Below the pieces are notes generated by a model. The model did no database searches. It saw only the letters and a list, made by a program, of their open reading frames with translations, and had not been told where the DNA came from. Below, one piece after another: positions 45,451 through 55,124 of a DNA stretch of 55,881 bases (the first letter of the stretch is position 1; each line of letters begins with the position of its first letter). The position numbers were made by a program, and so were the translations under genes. Source of the stretch: Oscillospiraceae bacterium (lineage in GTDB: Bacteria; Bacillota; Clostridia; Oscillospirales; Oscillospiraceae). The DNA lies in NCBI GenBank assembly GCA_017938625.1, contig JAGBBD010000064.1, positions 1 through 55,881 on the forward strand. The letters are read 5' to 3'.

Positions 45451-45522
45451 GCCGAAGCCCAATGGAAATGGCTTCGGCAGACTCCGCCTGAAGATGCGGA
45501 GCCTGCGAGGCCGCTTGCGGCC
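45451..45522 (+). other. Three consecutive small hairpins ahead of ecfT
   Basis: In the 174-nt gap before ecfT: GCCGAAGCC (45451-45459) with GGCTTCGGC (45470-45478); CTCCGC (45482) with GCGGAG (45496); GGCCGC (45509) with GCGGCC (45517-45522). No T run follows, so they are unlikely to be a full terminator. They may lower or balance ecfT expression. The CGCTCGCGATGACAG stretch before them resembles a dispersed intergenic repeat. Confidence 0.6.
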
Positions 45523-45557
45523 GTGGCAATCTAACACCCTGCTGAAAGGCGATATTT

Positions 45558-46442
45558 ATGAAGCATCGTGATACCTTTTCCTCTTTCCACCCTGTTATCA
45601 ATTTTTTGTATTTTGGTCTTGTACTGCTATTTACGATGTTCTTGATGCATCCGGTGAGCATTGTGATCTCCCTTGGTTGCTCCATGGCCTATGCCATATC
45701 ATTAAACGGCAGCAAAGCGGTGCGGTTTTCCTTGATCGCGGTGTTTCCCATGATGGTGCTAACAGCTGCGGTCAATGTGCTCTTTAGCCATGAAGGCGCT
45801 ACGATCTTAAACTATCTGCCATCGGGCAATCCTCTGACCTTGGAGAGCATCCTCTATGGCGCAGCTTCTTCTGTGATGCTGGCAAGTGTTCTGATGTGGT
45901 TTTCCTGTTACACGCAGGTCATGACCTCAGACAAGTTTGTCTATCTCTTTGGCCGCATTATCCCTGCTCTGAGTCTGGTGCTCTCCATGACATTGCGATT
46001 TGTGCCGAAATTCAGGGCGCAGGCCAAAGTGGTAGCCCAGGCGCAGGCCTGCGTGGGAAGAAGTGTGTCGCAAGGTTCTCTTCTTCGAAGAGCAAAGAAT
46101 GGTATCACGATCTTGTCGATCTTGATCACTTGGTCATTGGAACATGCCATCGAGACGGCAGACAGCATGAAAAGCCGTGGGTATGGATTAAAAGGACGTA
46201 CAGCCTTTTCCATCTACCGTTTTGATAATCGTGATACTTATGCCCTTCTTTGGCTGCTATTTTGCGGAAGTTTTATTGTAAGCGGCTGGATGGCAGGTGC
46301 GCTGCAGTGGCGGTATTATCCGACCGTAGATGGGGAACTTGCTGTCCCACTTCAGCTTGTGTATCTGGCTTTATGTGTGACCCCTTTGATCGTCAATGGA
46401 TGGGAGGCGAATACATGGAAACATTCAAGCTGCGAAACCTAA
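45558..46442 (+). CDS. ecfT: ECF transporter transmembrane coupling protein EcfT
   Basis: The protein has 294 residues from ATG 45558 (AAAGGCG ahead). It is the T component that couples the two ATPases to the substrate-binding S component. Several hydrophobic helices are visible (FLYFGLVLLFTMFLMHPVSI; SVMLASVLMWFSCYTQ; TYALLWLLFCGSFIVSGWM). The cytoplasmic coupling segment carries the A-x-R-G-type motif ETADSMKSRGYGLKGRT. A second, conserved coupling arginine region is PKFRAQAKVVAQAQA. It overlaps the next gene by 28 nt. Its dedicated position behind DUF4430 genes indicates a group I ECF system for cobalamin. Confidence 0.9.
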   Translation: MKHRDTFSSFHPVINFLYFGLVLLFTMFLMHPVSIVISLGCSMAYAISLNGSKAVRFSLIAVFPMMVLTAAVNVLFSHEGATILNYLPSGNPLTLESILYGAASSVMLASVLMWFSCYTQVMTSDKFVYLFGRIIPALSLVLSMTLRFVPKFRAQAKVVAQAQACVGRSVSQGSLLRRAKNGITILSILITWSLEHAIETADSMKSRGYGLKGRTAFSIYRFDNRDTYALLWLLFCGSFIVSGWMAGALQWRYYPTVDGELAVPLQLVYLALCVTPLIVNGWEANTWKHSSCET

Positions 46443-48763
46443 GCTTTACATATCCCGATCAACCTTATTGTGCCATCCATGATCTGTCCTTGACCATCTG
46501 CGCAGGGGATTTTGTGGTGGTCTGTGGGCCATCGGGCTGCGGCAAGTCCACTCTTTTGCGGCAGCTGAAGCCCATTCTTGCACCTCATGGGCAAAAAAAC
46601 GGTGAGATTCTTTTTGAAGGTCAGTCTCTGGATGGTTTGAGCCAAAGGCAGCAGGCAGAAAAAATCGGCTTTGTGCAGCAAAGTCCCGATGATCAGATCG
46701 TCACAGACAAGGTCTGGCATGAACTGGCATTCGGCTTGGAGAGCTTAGGCTTCGATACTCCCACCATACGCAAGCGAGTGGCAGAAATGGCATCGTTCTT
46801 TGGCATCGAAGGGTGGTTCTACAAAGATGTCACAGACCTTTCCGGTGGGCAAAAGCAGCTGCTTAATCTTGCTTCCGTCATGGTCATGCAGCCAACTGTC
46901 CTTATCTTGGATGAGCCTACCTCTCAGCTTGACCCTATTGCTGCCTCGGACTTTCTGGCGACTCTTGGGAAGATCAACCGGGAGTTGGGGACCACGGTGA
47001 TCCTCACAGAGCATCGGCTGGAGGAGGCCTTCCCTCTGGCAACCAAGGTGGCGGTCGTAGACAAGGGAAAACTCCTGTGCGTGGGAAGCCCTGCAGAAGT
47101 CGGAAAGCTGCTGAAGGAGCAAAACCACGCCATGTTTCTTGCTATGCCAACTCCCATGCGGGTCTGGGCATCGGTGGAAAGTAACGCCGATTGCCCCATG
47201 ACTGTTCGGAATGGGCGGCAGTGGCTGGAAGCCTTTGGTGCATTGCGAGAACTGCCCGAAGAGGAGCTGCCTGCCAGATCCGAAGAAGTTGCCATCTGTG
47301 CAAAAGGGCTGTGGTTCAAATACGAAAAAAATGCCCCCGATGTGGTAAGAGGACTGGATCTGACTGTGCACAAGGGGGAGTTTCTGACAATTTTAGGCGG
47401 CAACGGCACAGGAAAATCTACCAGCCTGAAGCTGCTTGCAGGACTGTTAAAGCCTTATCGTGGGGCGGTCAGACTTCATGGCTCAGTTGGTGTGCTGCCT
47501 CAGGATCCACAGGCGCTGTTTGTGAAAAAGACCGTGAGAGAAGACCTGTGTGAGATCTCGCCTGAGATCGAAAAAGTCGTGAAACTGTGCAGACTGGAAG
47601 GCCTGTTAGACCGCCATCCCTATGACCTGTCGGGAGGTGAACAGCAGAGAGCTGCCTTGGCAAAGGTGCTGCTTCTTGACCCTGATATTCTGCTTCTGGA
47701 CGAGCCCACCAAGGGTTTGGATGCTGAGTTTAAACAGGTGTTTTCGGAAATTTTGCAGACTTTACAGAATAGAAGTGTGACCATTCTGATGGTCAGCCAT
47801 GATGTGGAGTTCTGCGCCCGGTATGCCCATCGCTGTGCCTTGTTTTTTGATGGAAGTATCGTGACGGAAGCAAGACCCAGAGCATTCTTCTCCGGCAACA
47901 GCTTCTACACCACGTCTGCCAACAGGATGGCAAGAAATGTTCTCCCGGAGGCTATTACGGCAGAGGATTTAATTTATGCCTGCGGCGGTACAGTGCCAAC
48001 GGTAGAGCACTCCAAGGATAATCATGCGCCCACAGAAAAAACACCGCCTGCACAAAAACCACAAAAAAAGAAACTGCCCAAAAGGACAGCGGTATCGGCT
48101 GTACTGATCTTACTGCTCATTCCTCTGACATTGTATGTGGGAGAGCGGTATTTTGGCGGCAGAAAGTATCTGGCAATTTCGCTTCTTGTGATGCTGGAAA
48201 TGATGCTGCCGTTCTTTCTGGTGTTTGAGGGCAGAAAACCACAGGCACGGGAACTGGTCATCATCGCCGTTCTATGCGCCATCGGTGTGGCAGGAAGAGC
48301 TATCTTCTTTATGCTGCCGGAATTTAAGCCTGTCTGGGCGCTGACCATTCTTGCAGGTGTTGCCTTTGGCGGTGAGACTGGGTTTGTGGTGGGAGCTATG
48401 ACCATGCTGGCCTCCAATGTGCTCTTTGGGCAAGGCCCATGGACACCTTGGCAGATGTTTGCCTTGGGGCTGATCGGTTTTCTGGCAGGGATGCTGTTTC
48501 GGAAGAAAGGCAGAAAGAGACTGCCGCTTTGCATCTATGGCGCCTGCTCCTGCATCGTGATCTACGGCGGCATGATGAACCCGGCTTCTGCCGTGATGGC
48601 ACTTCATGAGCTGAGCTGGGAAGCAGTTCTTCCCTATTTTATTTCAGGCTTTCCTGTGGACTGTGTCCATGCCGCCGCCACGGTGATCTTCCTGTGGTTT
48701 GCGGCAGAACCTATGCTGGAGAAACTCGATCGTGTTAAGGTCAAGTATGGTTTGATCGAATAA
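46415..48763 (+). CDS. ECF transporter fusion: two ATPases plus membrane S component (cobalamin-type)
   Basis: The protein has 782 residues from ATG 46415 (GGGAGGCGAATAC ahead). Domain 1 (1-~250) is an EcfA ATPase: Walker A GPSGCGKST, signature LSGGQKQ, Walker B VLILDEPTSQLDP. Domain 2 (~330-530) is the second ATPase: GGNGTGKST, LSGGEQQR, ILLLDEPTKGLDA. A charged linker (KTPPAQKPQKKKLPKR) leads to a membrane S component (~585-782) with AVLCAIGVAGRAIFFMLPEF, ILAGVAFGGETGFVVGAMTM and GQGPWTPWQMFALGLIGFLA, features seen in the cobalamin S protein CbrT group. Having A, A' and S on one chain with a separate T is uncommon. The substrate assignment rests on the riboswitches and DUF4430 neighbours. 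Confidence 0.9.
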   Translation: METFKLRNLSFTYPDQPYCAIHDLSLTICAGDFVVVCGPSGCGKSTLLRQLKPILAPHGQKNGEILFEGQSLDGLSQRQQAEKIGFVQQSPDDQIVTDKVWHELAFGLESLGFDTPTIRKRVAEMASFFGIEGWFYKDVTDLSGGQKQLLNLASVMVMQPTVLILDEPTSQLDPIAASDFLATLGKINRELGTTVILTEHRLEEAFPLATKVAVVDKGKLLCVGSPAEVGKLLKEQNHAMFLAMPTPMRVWASVESNADCPMTVRNGRQWLEAFGALRELPEEELPARSEEVAICAKGLWFKYEKNAPDVVRGLDLTVHKGEFLTILGGNGTGKSTSLKLLAGLLKPYRGAVRLHGSVGVLPQDPQALFVKKTVREDLCEISPEIEKVVKLCRLEGLLDRHPYDLSGGEQQRAALAKVLLLDPDILLLDEPTKGLDAEFKQVFSEILQTLQNRSVTILMVSHDVEFCARYAHRCALFFDGSIVTEARPRAFFSGNSFYTTSANRMARNVLPEAITAEDLIYACGGTVPTVEHSKDNHAPTEKTPPAQKPQKKKLPKRTAVSAVLILLLIPLTLYVGERYFGGRKYLAISLLVMLEMMLPFFLVFEGRKPQARELVIIAVLCAIGVAGRAIFFMLPEFKPVWALTILAGVAFGGETGFVVGAMTMLASNVLFGQGPWTPWQMFALGLIGFLAGMLFRKKGRKRLPLCIYGACSCIVIYGGMMNPASAVMALHELSWEAVLPYFISGFPVDCVHAAATVIFLWFAAEPMLEKLDRVKVKYGLIE

Positions 48764-48860
48764 CTTGCGCGTATACAAAACAGCTTCCAACTTGGTAAAT
48801 TCCCCACTTGGTAACTGTTTCTTTCGTTGGAAAAATCAAAATATGCACTAAAGCGCAAAA

Positions 48861-49009
48861 AAGAACGCTGATTGGGATAACATTGTATCCAAATTAGCGT
48901 TCTTTTTTGGATAATCACGCCAATTCGGATACAATTCCAAACGGCGCGAATATGCAAGTGCACCCCCTTTGGCTGTTAAGGGGGTGCACTTCGTTGCAAC
49001 GGGGGTTCA
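48861..49009 (+). repeat. Three-hairpin intergenic repeat, copy 2
   Basis: About 149 bp, the partner of 35923-36069. Hairpin 3 is the strongest here: a perfect 12-bp GTGCACCCCCTT/AAGGGGGTGCAC stem (48958-48989). It sits between two convergent genes. 48764-48860 shows only a small ACTTGGTAA direct repeat. Confidence 0.85.
48863..48908 (+). terminator. Terminator of the cobalamin module (hairpin 1 of repeat copy 2)
   Basis: A 17-bp stem with one mismatch and G-U pairs (48863-48902), followed by six Ts (48903-48908), about 100 nt after the ECF fusion stop. The same hairpin in copy 1 lacks the T run. Confidence 0.8.
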
Positions 49010-49018
49010 CCTATAACG

Positions 49019-49058
49019 AAAGTTCCCACCTTGAAGAAATCTCCAAGGTGGGAACTTT
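49019..49058 (-). terminator. Terminator-like hairpin after the SLH protein gene
   Basis: A perfect 15-bp stem (49019-49033 with 49044-49058) lies 14 nt beyond the stop of the minus-strand SLH gene. The T run is short (ACTTTCGTT), so strength is uncertain. Confidence 0.7.
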
Positions 49059-49071
49059 GTCTATTGTTTGC

Positions 49072-52000
49072 TTATTTGCAGAAACGATGCAAGATCGCCG
49101 CTGCCTGTGCGCGAGTGGTATTGTCAGCAGGCTTGAGATAGACAGCTCTGCCGCTTTCCACGCCGTTGATGAGGTCTGCGCCGCAGGCCCACTGCATGGC
49201 AGGGATCGCCCATTCTGCCACATCAAAGGCATCGTCATAGGAGAGAATGTTGGTATTCTCGCCAACAGAGACATCGTGGCCCTTGTACTTGGCATAACGC
49301 CACATGATGGCTGCCATCTGCTCACGGGTGATGGAATCGTTGGGGCCGAAGGTGTCGCCATAGCCCTCTACAATACCCTCACTTGCTGCCCAACGGATGG
49401 CCTCGGTGTACCACATATTTGCAGCCACATCGGAGAAGTCCATGGCGTAGTTCACCACAGGCTCGCCTTCCAATCGCCACAAAATGGTAACGATCATGGC
49501 TCTGGTGGTAGTGCCATTGGAATCAAACCGGTTGCTGCTGATACCGTTCATCAGATCATTTTCAAGGCAGAAATGCACGCCATCGTGATACCATGCGTAT
49601 CTGTCCAGATCGGTATAGCCATTCATGGGGCAAGTGTAGTCGCGCTCGCAATCAGCACCGACCTCCTTGAATGTGACCGTGATCTCCACCTTGCCGTCGG
49701 GCTGTCTGAAGCTGTAGGTGCCGTCACCGTTGTCGGTAACTCTTATGGGTCTTCCGTTTTCATCGGTGACGATCACATCATCCACCTCATAGCCGGGATC
49801 GGGATCGGGTTTAATTGTCACAGCATCTCCCTTTTCAGGCTTTGTGGGATATACGGACACATCGCCGTTGCCGTCATCGTCGATCTCCGGGCGATAGGTC
49901 GGCTCGTTGGAACCGGAACCGGTCTTTTTCCACTTGGCATAGAAGGTCTTGTCGCCATGATCGGTCACAGTGATCTCCGTGACAGGATCACCCTCACAAG
50001 CCTCGTTGTCATACCAGCCGACAAATCTGTAACCGGGTCTTGTGACTGCGGTGGGCAGCTCCGCACCCACGCCGTAGGTATACTCTGTCACATTGCCTTC
50101 CCTGATCGTGCCTCGGTTGGTTTCAAGGGTGACAGCATAGGTATTGGCTGTCCACTTGGCATAGAGCGTGACTTCACAGCCGCCATTGCTGTTATCCTCC
50201 GCAAAAGCATAGGTACTGCCGGCACTGTAACTGCTGCCTGTTCCGTCAGCCTTTGTGTTCCATCCGGCAAAGGTATAGTGTTCACGGCTCGGTTTCTCCG
50301 CTGCTACCGTGATCGTTTCACCGCCGGTGTAGTGGCTGCCGGGTGCGTTCTCGCCGCCGTTGGCATCGTAAGAAAGCGTATTGGCGGCGTGGAGGATCTT
50401 GACGATCTGCTCTTTTTCCGCAGAAGCACTGTTTGCTGTTACAACAATATTGCTGTCTGCCTTCAGTGTCGCAGTCACGACTACCTTATAAGTGCCGCTG
50501 TCGGAGACATTGCCGGCCAGCGTCAGCACCACTTCGGTGGCGCCGTCCACGGCTTCGCCATCCTTATACCATTGATAGGTATAGTCCAGCACATTCTTAT
50601 TTTCGTTGCTGACCGTTGCAGTCAATACTCTGGTGGAGCCAGAGGGAACATAGTACTGATAGTCGTTGGAGATGGCACCGGGAACTTCCAGTGTGATCTT
50701 GACAGTGGGTGCCAACACAGTACGTTTGATAAAGAGTGTGTGATCCCTTGCAGTCTCCACCTTGGTCAGATTTTTGATATTGGTGTCCGTTACATTGCCG
50801 TTTTCATCCACCAGATACCAGCTTTTGCTGCCGCCGGACAGACCCGTGATGGCAGAGGACGGCAGGTTGCCGTACTTTTCGCCGTAGGTCACAGTGATGG
50901 GATCAATGGCTGCTCCGCCGTTGGCATCAAAGCTGACGGTGTAATCGTTAGCAGTGTAGATGGCAGTAAAGGTCACACCGCCCTCAGGCATGGTCATGCC
51001 CTCGGTATAGCCCTGCCACTGGGTGAGGGTATATCCGGTTTTACGGAAGGTCTCTACAAAAAATTCGCTGGTGGGGATGGTGATGACTGCACCGTAGTCA
51101 AATTCCTTTTCATAGGAACCACCCTCACCGTCGGTCCATGTTGCCATATAGCGCTTGGGTGTCCAGCGGGCATAGAAGGTCTTGTCGCCGGTTTCGGGTC
51201 TGCCAAAGCCCATGATCGGTCCGGTGCCGCCTTCCGCTGCGTCATACCAACCATCGAAGTAGTAGCCCTCACGGGTCACATTCTGGGGCAGGCTTACACT
51301 GTCACCAAAGGCATAGCTTGTGGCATACTCGCCGTTGATCGTACCGCCGTCCAGAACATAAGTGATGGTGTATTCGATCTTTGCAAACTCGACCAGCAGT
51401 GTACCATCCTGAGTTTTTTTGCCGGAGTAGGTTACATTGCCCTGCTCATCAATGCTGAATGTCGTATCGGTAGGAACGGTATATCCATCAGGCGTAGCAA
51501 CTGCACGCAGGGTGTATTCCACGCCGGTATTCAGGCCAGTGACTGTACGAATGGATTCATCCACATCCACGGTTTCTTCAACATCTGTTGTAGAAACCCA
51601 TTCCTCCACAAGATTGCTGTACTCATCGAGGATCTGCATAGTCGCGCCTGCGATTGCTTCGCCGCTTGCGTCATCGACAGCCAAGAACTGAACCACTGTT
51701 ATGTCAAATACACTCAGGATAACGCCTTCCTCGGTTACGTCGCCGGTGGTTCTCAGCTGGCCATCTTCACCGATGGTGAATGTTATATCGGAAGCAATGG
51801 TATAGCCAGCAGGTGCAGCCTCTGTATGCAGGGTGTATACCTCATCGGTCTTCAAACTGTAAACCAGGTGAATGGATTCATCCACAGCTGTGGTTTCTTC
51901 GTCATCGACTGCAGAAACCCATTCGTCCACAAGTTTTCCTTCCGTATCGAGAATCTGCATATGTGCGCCTTCGATTGCTTCGCCAGCGCCGGTTTCGACT

Positions 52001-55000
52001 GCCGAGACCTTGACCATTGTCCGTTCAAACTCGACCAGCAGAACGCCGTCTTCGGTCACGGTGCCGGTGTATTTGATGTTGCCGTTCTGATCGATGGCGA
52101 ATGTCGTATCAGTAGGAAGCGTGTATCCATCAGGCGCAACGGTGGCACGCAGGATGTATTCCTCCCCGGTTGACAGACCGGTGACCGTATGAGCCTCTGT
52201 GGTGGAAACCCATTCCTCCACAACCAACTCAACATTGCCGTCTTTATCCAGGATCTGCATGGTCGCGCCTGCGATTGCTTCTCCATCGGCGATATCGACC
52301 GCCGAGGCCTGAACCACAGTCGGGTCAAACTTGACCAGAATAGTGCCGTATGCATCTACTGTGCCGTTGGAAGTGACATTTCCCTCAGCATCGATACGGA
52401 ATGTCGTATCCGAAGCAATGGCATAACCAGCGGGTGTGACGGTGGCGCGCAGGGTATACGCTGTATCTGTCTTCAGACCTTCGATCTTTTTGGCTTCCAT
52501 AGTGGAATCCCATTCCACTTTATTGCCGTCGATTACGATAACATCACCGGCTGTATTGAGGATCTGCAGATGTGCGCCTGCCAGTTCCCAGCCATCGGCA
52601 GCATCGACAGCCGAGACATAGACCGAATGCGTGGCCGGTGCATTGATCGTCAGGGTGCAGAGCTTATGATTGGTGATCTGTGCATAATAATCATTCTCCG
52701 GCACTGTGATCTTAACATCATACACACCGGGGAGGGTCGGCTCTTCGATCTGCTGATCGCCCTGCCAGTAGGTGATGGTATACTGCTCAGGTGCGAGGTA
52801 GAGCGTATTCGCGCCTTCTTCATAGAGCGAGGTGATCGGGACCGTCTTGGGCGTGCCGTCATAATCCACGGTAGTATCGACATCACCGTTCAAATGCTTG
52901 GCGACTCGTGCTGCATCGATTTTATAGACCGTAACCGTGATTTCGTTCGTAAAATAGGATTCGGTTGAGCCGGTGGGAACAAACTCGAACTTGACAACAT
53001 TTTCACCGTTTTTCAGATTGGTAGCAGTCGATCTTGTCTTCTTGAGTGTCGTACTGCTGCTGTCGGCAGTAACATTAAAGGATGCGTTTTTCTTCTCGCC
53101 GTTCACATACAGATGCATCCGGCCTGCCGGAACGCCGTCGGGGAATGTGAAGGTGCAGTACATAGTGCCGTTATCGCCGCGGTAAAAATCGGTTGCCGTG
53201 TTGGTATAGGCTGTACCAATGGAAAGTGAAACCGAGAAGGACGGCTTTTCTGCGATCTTCGCATAGGTCAGCGCGCCGATACCCGTCCAGACGGGATTTT
53301 CGATGACCTGATCTTCTGCATCGTAAGCCGCAAGGGTTTTGGCGATGGTGGGTTCTACACAGAACGCCTGTGAACCACCGGTGGCTTCGACTGTGCCGCC
53401 GTTGACGGTAATGGCGTCGGCATCGATGCCATAGAAGTACCCCGTGCCGGTCAAGCTGCCGCTTTCAACTGTGATGTTGCTGTTGCTTGCGCATACGCCG
53501 ATGCCCCTTGTTTTGTCGCTGGCTGTGCCGGTCAGTGTACCGCCCTTAACCGTGATGTCGCCTCTGAAAGCATATACGCCAAAGATAGCAATATCGCCCG
53601 TGGCTGTGCCGGTCAGGCTGCCGCTTTCAACTGTGATGCCGCCGTTCACCACATACACACCGCTGCCATAGTCTGGGGTGGCTGTGGCCGTCAGTGCGCC
53701 GTCACCGGAAATAACGATGCTTTTCTTGGAATACAGGCCGTAACATGCATCTCGCTCCCTACCGGAATAGGTAACGCTGCTCTCGCCATTGAGCACCAGC
53801 TTCAGTGTGTCCGTGTCTTCATAACGGATGGCTGCACCTTGAGTAAGACCATCGCTCCATATATACTCGCCCTCGTAGCTGTAATTGTTCAGCGTCAGGG
53901 TGTTGGATGCGGGATCATAGGAAACCTTGCCGTCGCCGAACACGTCGGATGCGTTGAGGGATGTCACCCGTGTGCCACCGATCCACAGGCTGTAGTCGAC
54001 GGCAGGTGCTGCCTCCTCAAACACGGCCTTGATTTCCACATTTGCCGTGCCGATGGTAAACGTATCGTCGGTCACGATCACGTCACCGGAGAGAACCTGC
54101 CATTCTTTGAACTGATAGCCCTCGTTCGGGGTGGCGGTCAGGGAGACTTCGGTGCCCTCTGCGCCGGAAGCAGGATTCGCCGAAGCTGTGCCGTTGCCGT
54201 CATCGGTTACGGTGACGGTGTAGGTGGCAGTGTGGGCCTCGCAGGAAATGTCATAATAAACATAGGCCTTGCCATATTTCCACATTTCCACCTCGGGATC
54301 CCAGGTCAGAGTAACGGTAAGTTCCTCGGGAAGCTCCACACGGGGGGTATGAGCATAGTCGGGGTAAATATACTCATAAAGTCCGCTCGTATGATCTTCC
54401 CACATTGCCTTAACGTTGTTAGTTACTTCAACGATCCATTCGCCGTCCGCGTTTTTGAAAGGTTCGCCGGCTTTGGAATAAAGCGAGTCAAAAGTAATGC
54501 CAATGGCCTGGTGGTCAAGGCCGGTATTGCTGCATTCAAACACGTATATGGCACCGGATGTGTTATCGGGTGTCGGCGCTGCGGGAGGGGTCTCATCAGG
54601 TGCGGAAGACACAGGCTCGTTTGCCGCGTCGAGGGTGGCTCTGGCCATTTTTCCGCAGAATACATTACCCTCATAAGTGGTGAGAACCTTCACAACGGCA
54701 TAAACCCCAAAAAAAACATTGCTGCTAGCTTGGGGCGCTGAACTGCCATAATACTCAACCGTCGTAAGGTTGGAGCAACTGTAAAATGCATTGTTTCCAA
54801 TGGCTGTTACGCTGCCCGCAATTTTTACTGTCTTCAATACAGGAAATTGAGAAAAAGCGTTTGTGGAAATAGTAGTAACGCCTTTTTCAACAATAACAGT
54901 GGTGATGCTGTCTTTGTAAGCATACCAAGGCTGAGAACCGCTGGTATAATCCGCCATAGCACCCGTGCCACTGACAGTCAGCGTGCCCGTGGTCTCATCG

Positions 55001-55122
55001 AATGACCAGTTAACTTCACCGGTGGTGCCGGTGGTTGCCGCACTTGCCGTGATGCTGAATCCCGGCACAAGTCCCACCACCATGACAATGGCGAGAAGCA
55101 TACTCAAAATTCTCTTTTTCAT
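49072..55122 (-). CDS. Giant SLH-anchored surface protein with SpaA-like and InlB-like repeats
   Basis: The protein has 2016 residues from ATG 55122. The ribosome site AAAGGAGG lies inside the TetR gene's last codons. Signal peptide MKKRILSMLLAIVMVVGLVP. Order: a leucine-rich/BspA-like segment (~40-145; GVTTISTNAFSQFPVLKTVK), a beta-helix-like stretch (~380-600; YGSGVYVVNGGITVESGSLT), and four tandem ~105-residue prealbumin/SpaA-like domains (~835-1250; VSAVDAADGWELAGAHLQIL and copies). InlB/Flg_new repeats follow (REGYYFDGWYDAAEGG), an Ig domain, and three SLH repeats (~1828-2016; GYTDLDRYAWYHDGVHFC, PNDSITREQMAAIMWRYAKY). The first strand of the SpaA-like units mostly lacks the Lys needed for an isopeptide bond. 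It is likely an adhesin or pilus-like display protein, wall-bound through SLH. It is coupled to the TetR gene. Confidence 0.9.
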   Translation of the reverse strand: MKKRILSMLLAIVMVVGLVPGFSITASAATTGTTGEVNWSFDETTGTLTVSGTGAMADYTSGSQPWYAYKDSITTVIVEKGVTTISTNAFSQFPVLKTVKIAGSVTAIGNNAFYSCSNLTTVEYYGSSAPQASSNVFFGVYAVVKVLTTYEGNVFCGKMARATLDAANEPVSSAPDETPPAAPTPDNTSGAIYVFECSNTGLDHQAIGITFDSLYSKAGEPFKNADGEWIVEVTNNVKAMWEDHTSGLYEYIYPDYAHTPRVELPEELTVTLTWDPEVEMWKYGKAYVYYDISCEAHTATYTVTVTDDGNGTASANPASGAEGTEVSLTATPNEGYQFKEWQVLSGDVIVTDDTFTIGTANVEIKAVFEEAAPAVDYSLWIGGTRVTSLNASDVFGDGKVSYDPASNTLTLNNYSYEGEYIWSDGLTQGAAIRYEDTDTLKLVLNGESSVTYSGRERDACYGLYSKKSIVISGDGALTATATPDYGSGVYVVNGGITVESGSLTGTATGDIAIFGVYAFRGDITVKGGTLTGTASDKTRGIGVCASNSNITVESGSLTGTGYFYGIDADAITVNGGTVEATGGSQAFCVEPTIAKTLAAYDAEDQVIENPVWTGIGALTYAKIAEKPSFSVSLSIGTAYTNTATDFYRGDNGTMYCTFTFPDGVPAGRMHLYVNGEKKNASFNVTADSSSTTLKKTRSTATNLKNGENVVKFEFVPTGSTESYFTNEITVTVYKIDAARVAKHLNGDVDTTVDYDGTPKTVPITSLYEEGANTLYLAPEQYTITYWQGDQQIEEPTLPGVYDVKITVPENDYYAQITNHKLCTLTINAPATHSVYVSAVDAADGWELAGAHLQILNTAGDVIVIDGNKVEWDSTMEAKKIEGLKTDTAYTLRATVTPAGYAIASDTTFRIDAEGNVTSNGTVDAYGTILVKFDPTVVQASAVDIADGEAIAGATMQILDKDGNVELVVEEWVSTTEAHTVTGLSTGEEYILRATVAPDGYTLPTDTTFAIDQNGNIKYTGTVTEDGVLLVEFERTMVKVSAVETGAGEAIEGAHMQILDTEGKLVDEWVSAVDDEETTAVDESIHLVYSLKTDEVYTLHTEAAPAGYTIASDITFTIGEDGQLRTTGDVTEEGVILSVFDITVVQFLAVDDASGEAIAGATMQILDEYSNLVEEWVSTTDVEETVDVDESIRTVTGLNTGVEYTLRAVATPDGYTVPTDTTFSIDEQGNVTYSGKKTQDGTLLVEFAKIEYTITYVLDGGTINGEYATSYAFGDSVSLPQNVTREGYYFDGWYDAAEGGTGPIMGFGRPETGDKTFYARWTPKRYMATWTDGEGGSYEKEFDYGAVITIPTSEFFVETFRKTGYTLTQWQGYTEGMTMPEGGVTFTAIYTANDYTVSFDANGGAAIDPITVTYGEKYGNLPSSAITGLSGGSKSWYLVDENGNVTDTNIKNLTKVETARDHTLFIKRTVLAPTVKITLEVPGAISNDYQYYVPSGSTRVLTATVSNENKNVLDYTYQWYKDGEAVDGATEVVLTLAGNVSDSGTYKVVVTATLKADSNIVVTANSASAEKEQIVKILHAANTLSYDANGGENAPGSHYTGGETITVAAEKPSREHYTFAGWNTKADGTGSSYSAGSTYAFAEDNSNGGCEVTLYAKWTANTYAVTLETNRGTIREGNVTEYTYGVGAELPTAVTRPGYRFVGWYDNEACEGDPVTEITVTDHGDKTFYAKWKKTGSGSNEPTYRPEIDDDGNGDVSVYPTKPEKGDAVTIKPDPDPGYEVDDVIVTDENGRPIRVTDNGDGTYSFRQPDGKVEITVTFKEVGADCERDYTCPMNGYTDLDRYAWYHDGVHFCLENDLMNGISSNRFDSNGTTTRAMIVTILWRLEGEPVVNYAMDFSDVAANMWYTEAIRWAASEGIVEGYGDTFGPNDSITREQMAAIMWRYAKYKGHDVSVGENTNILSYDDAFDVAEWAIPAMQWACGADLINGVESGRAVYLKPADNTTRAQAAAILHRFCK

Positions 55123-55124
55123 GT

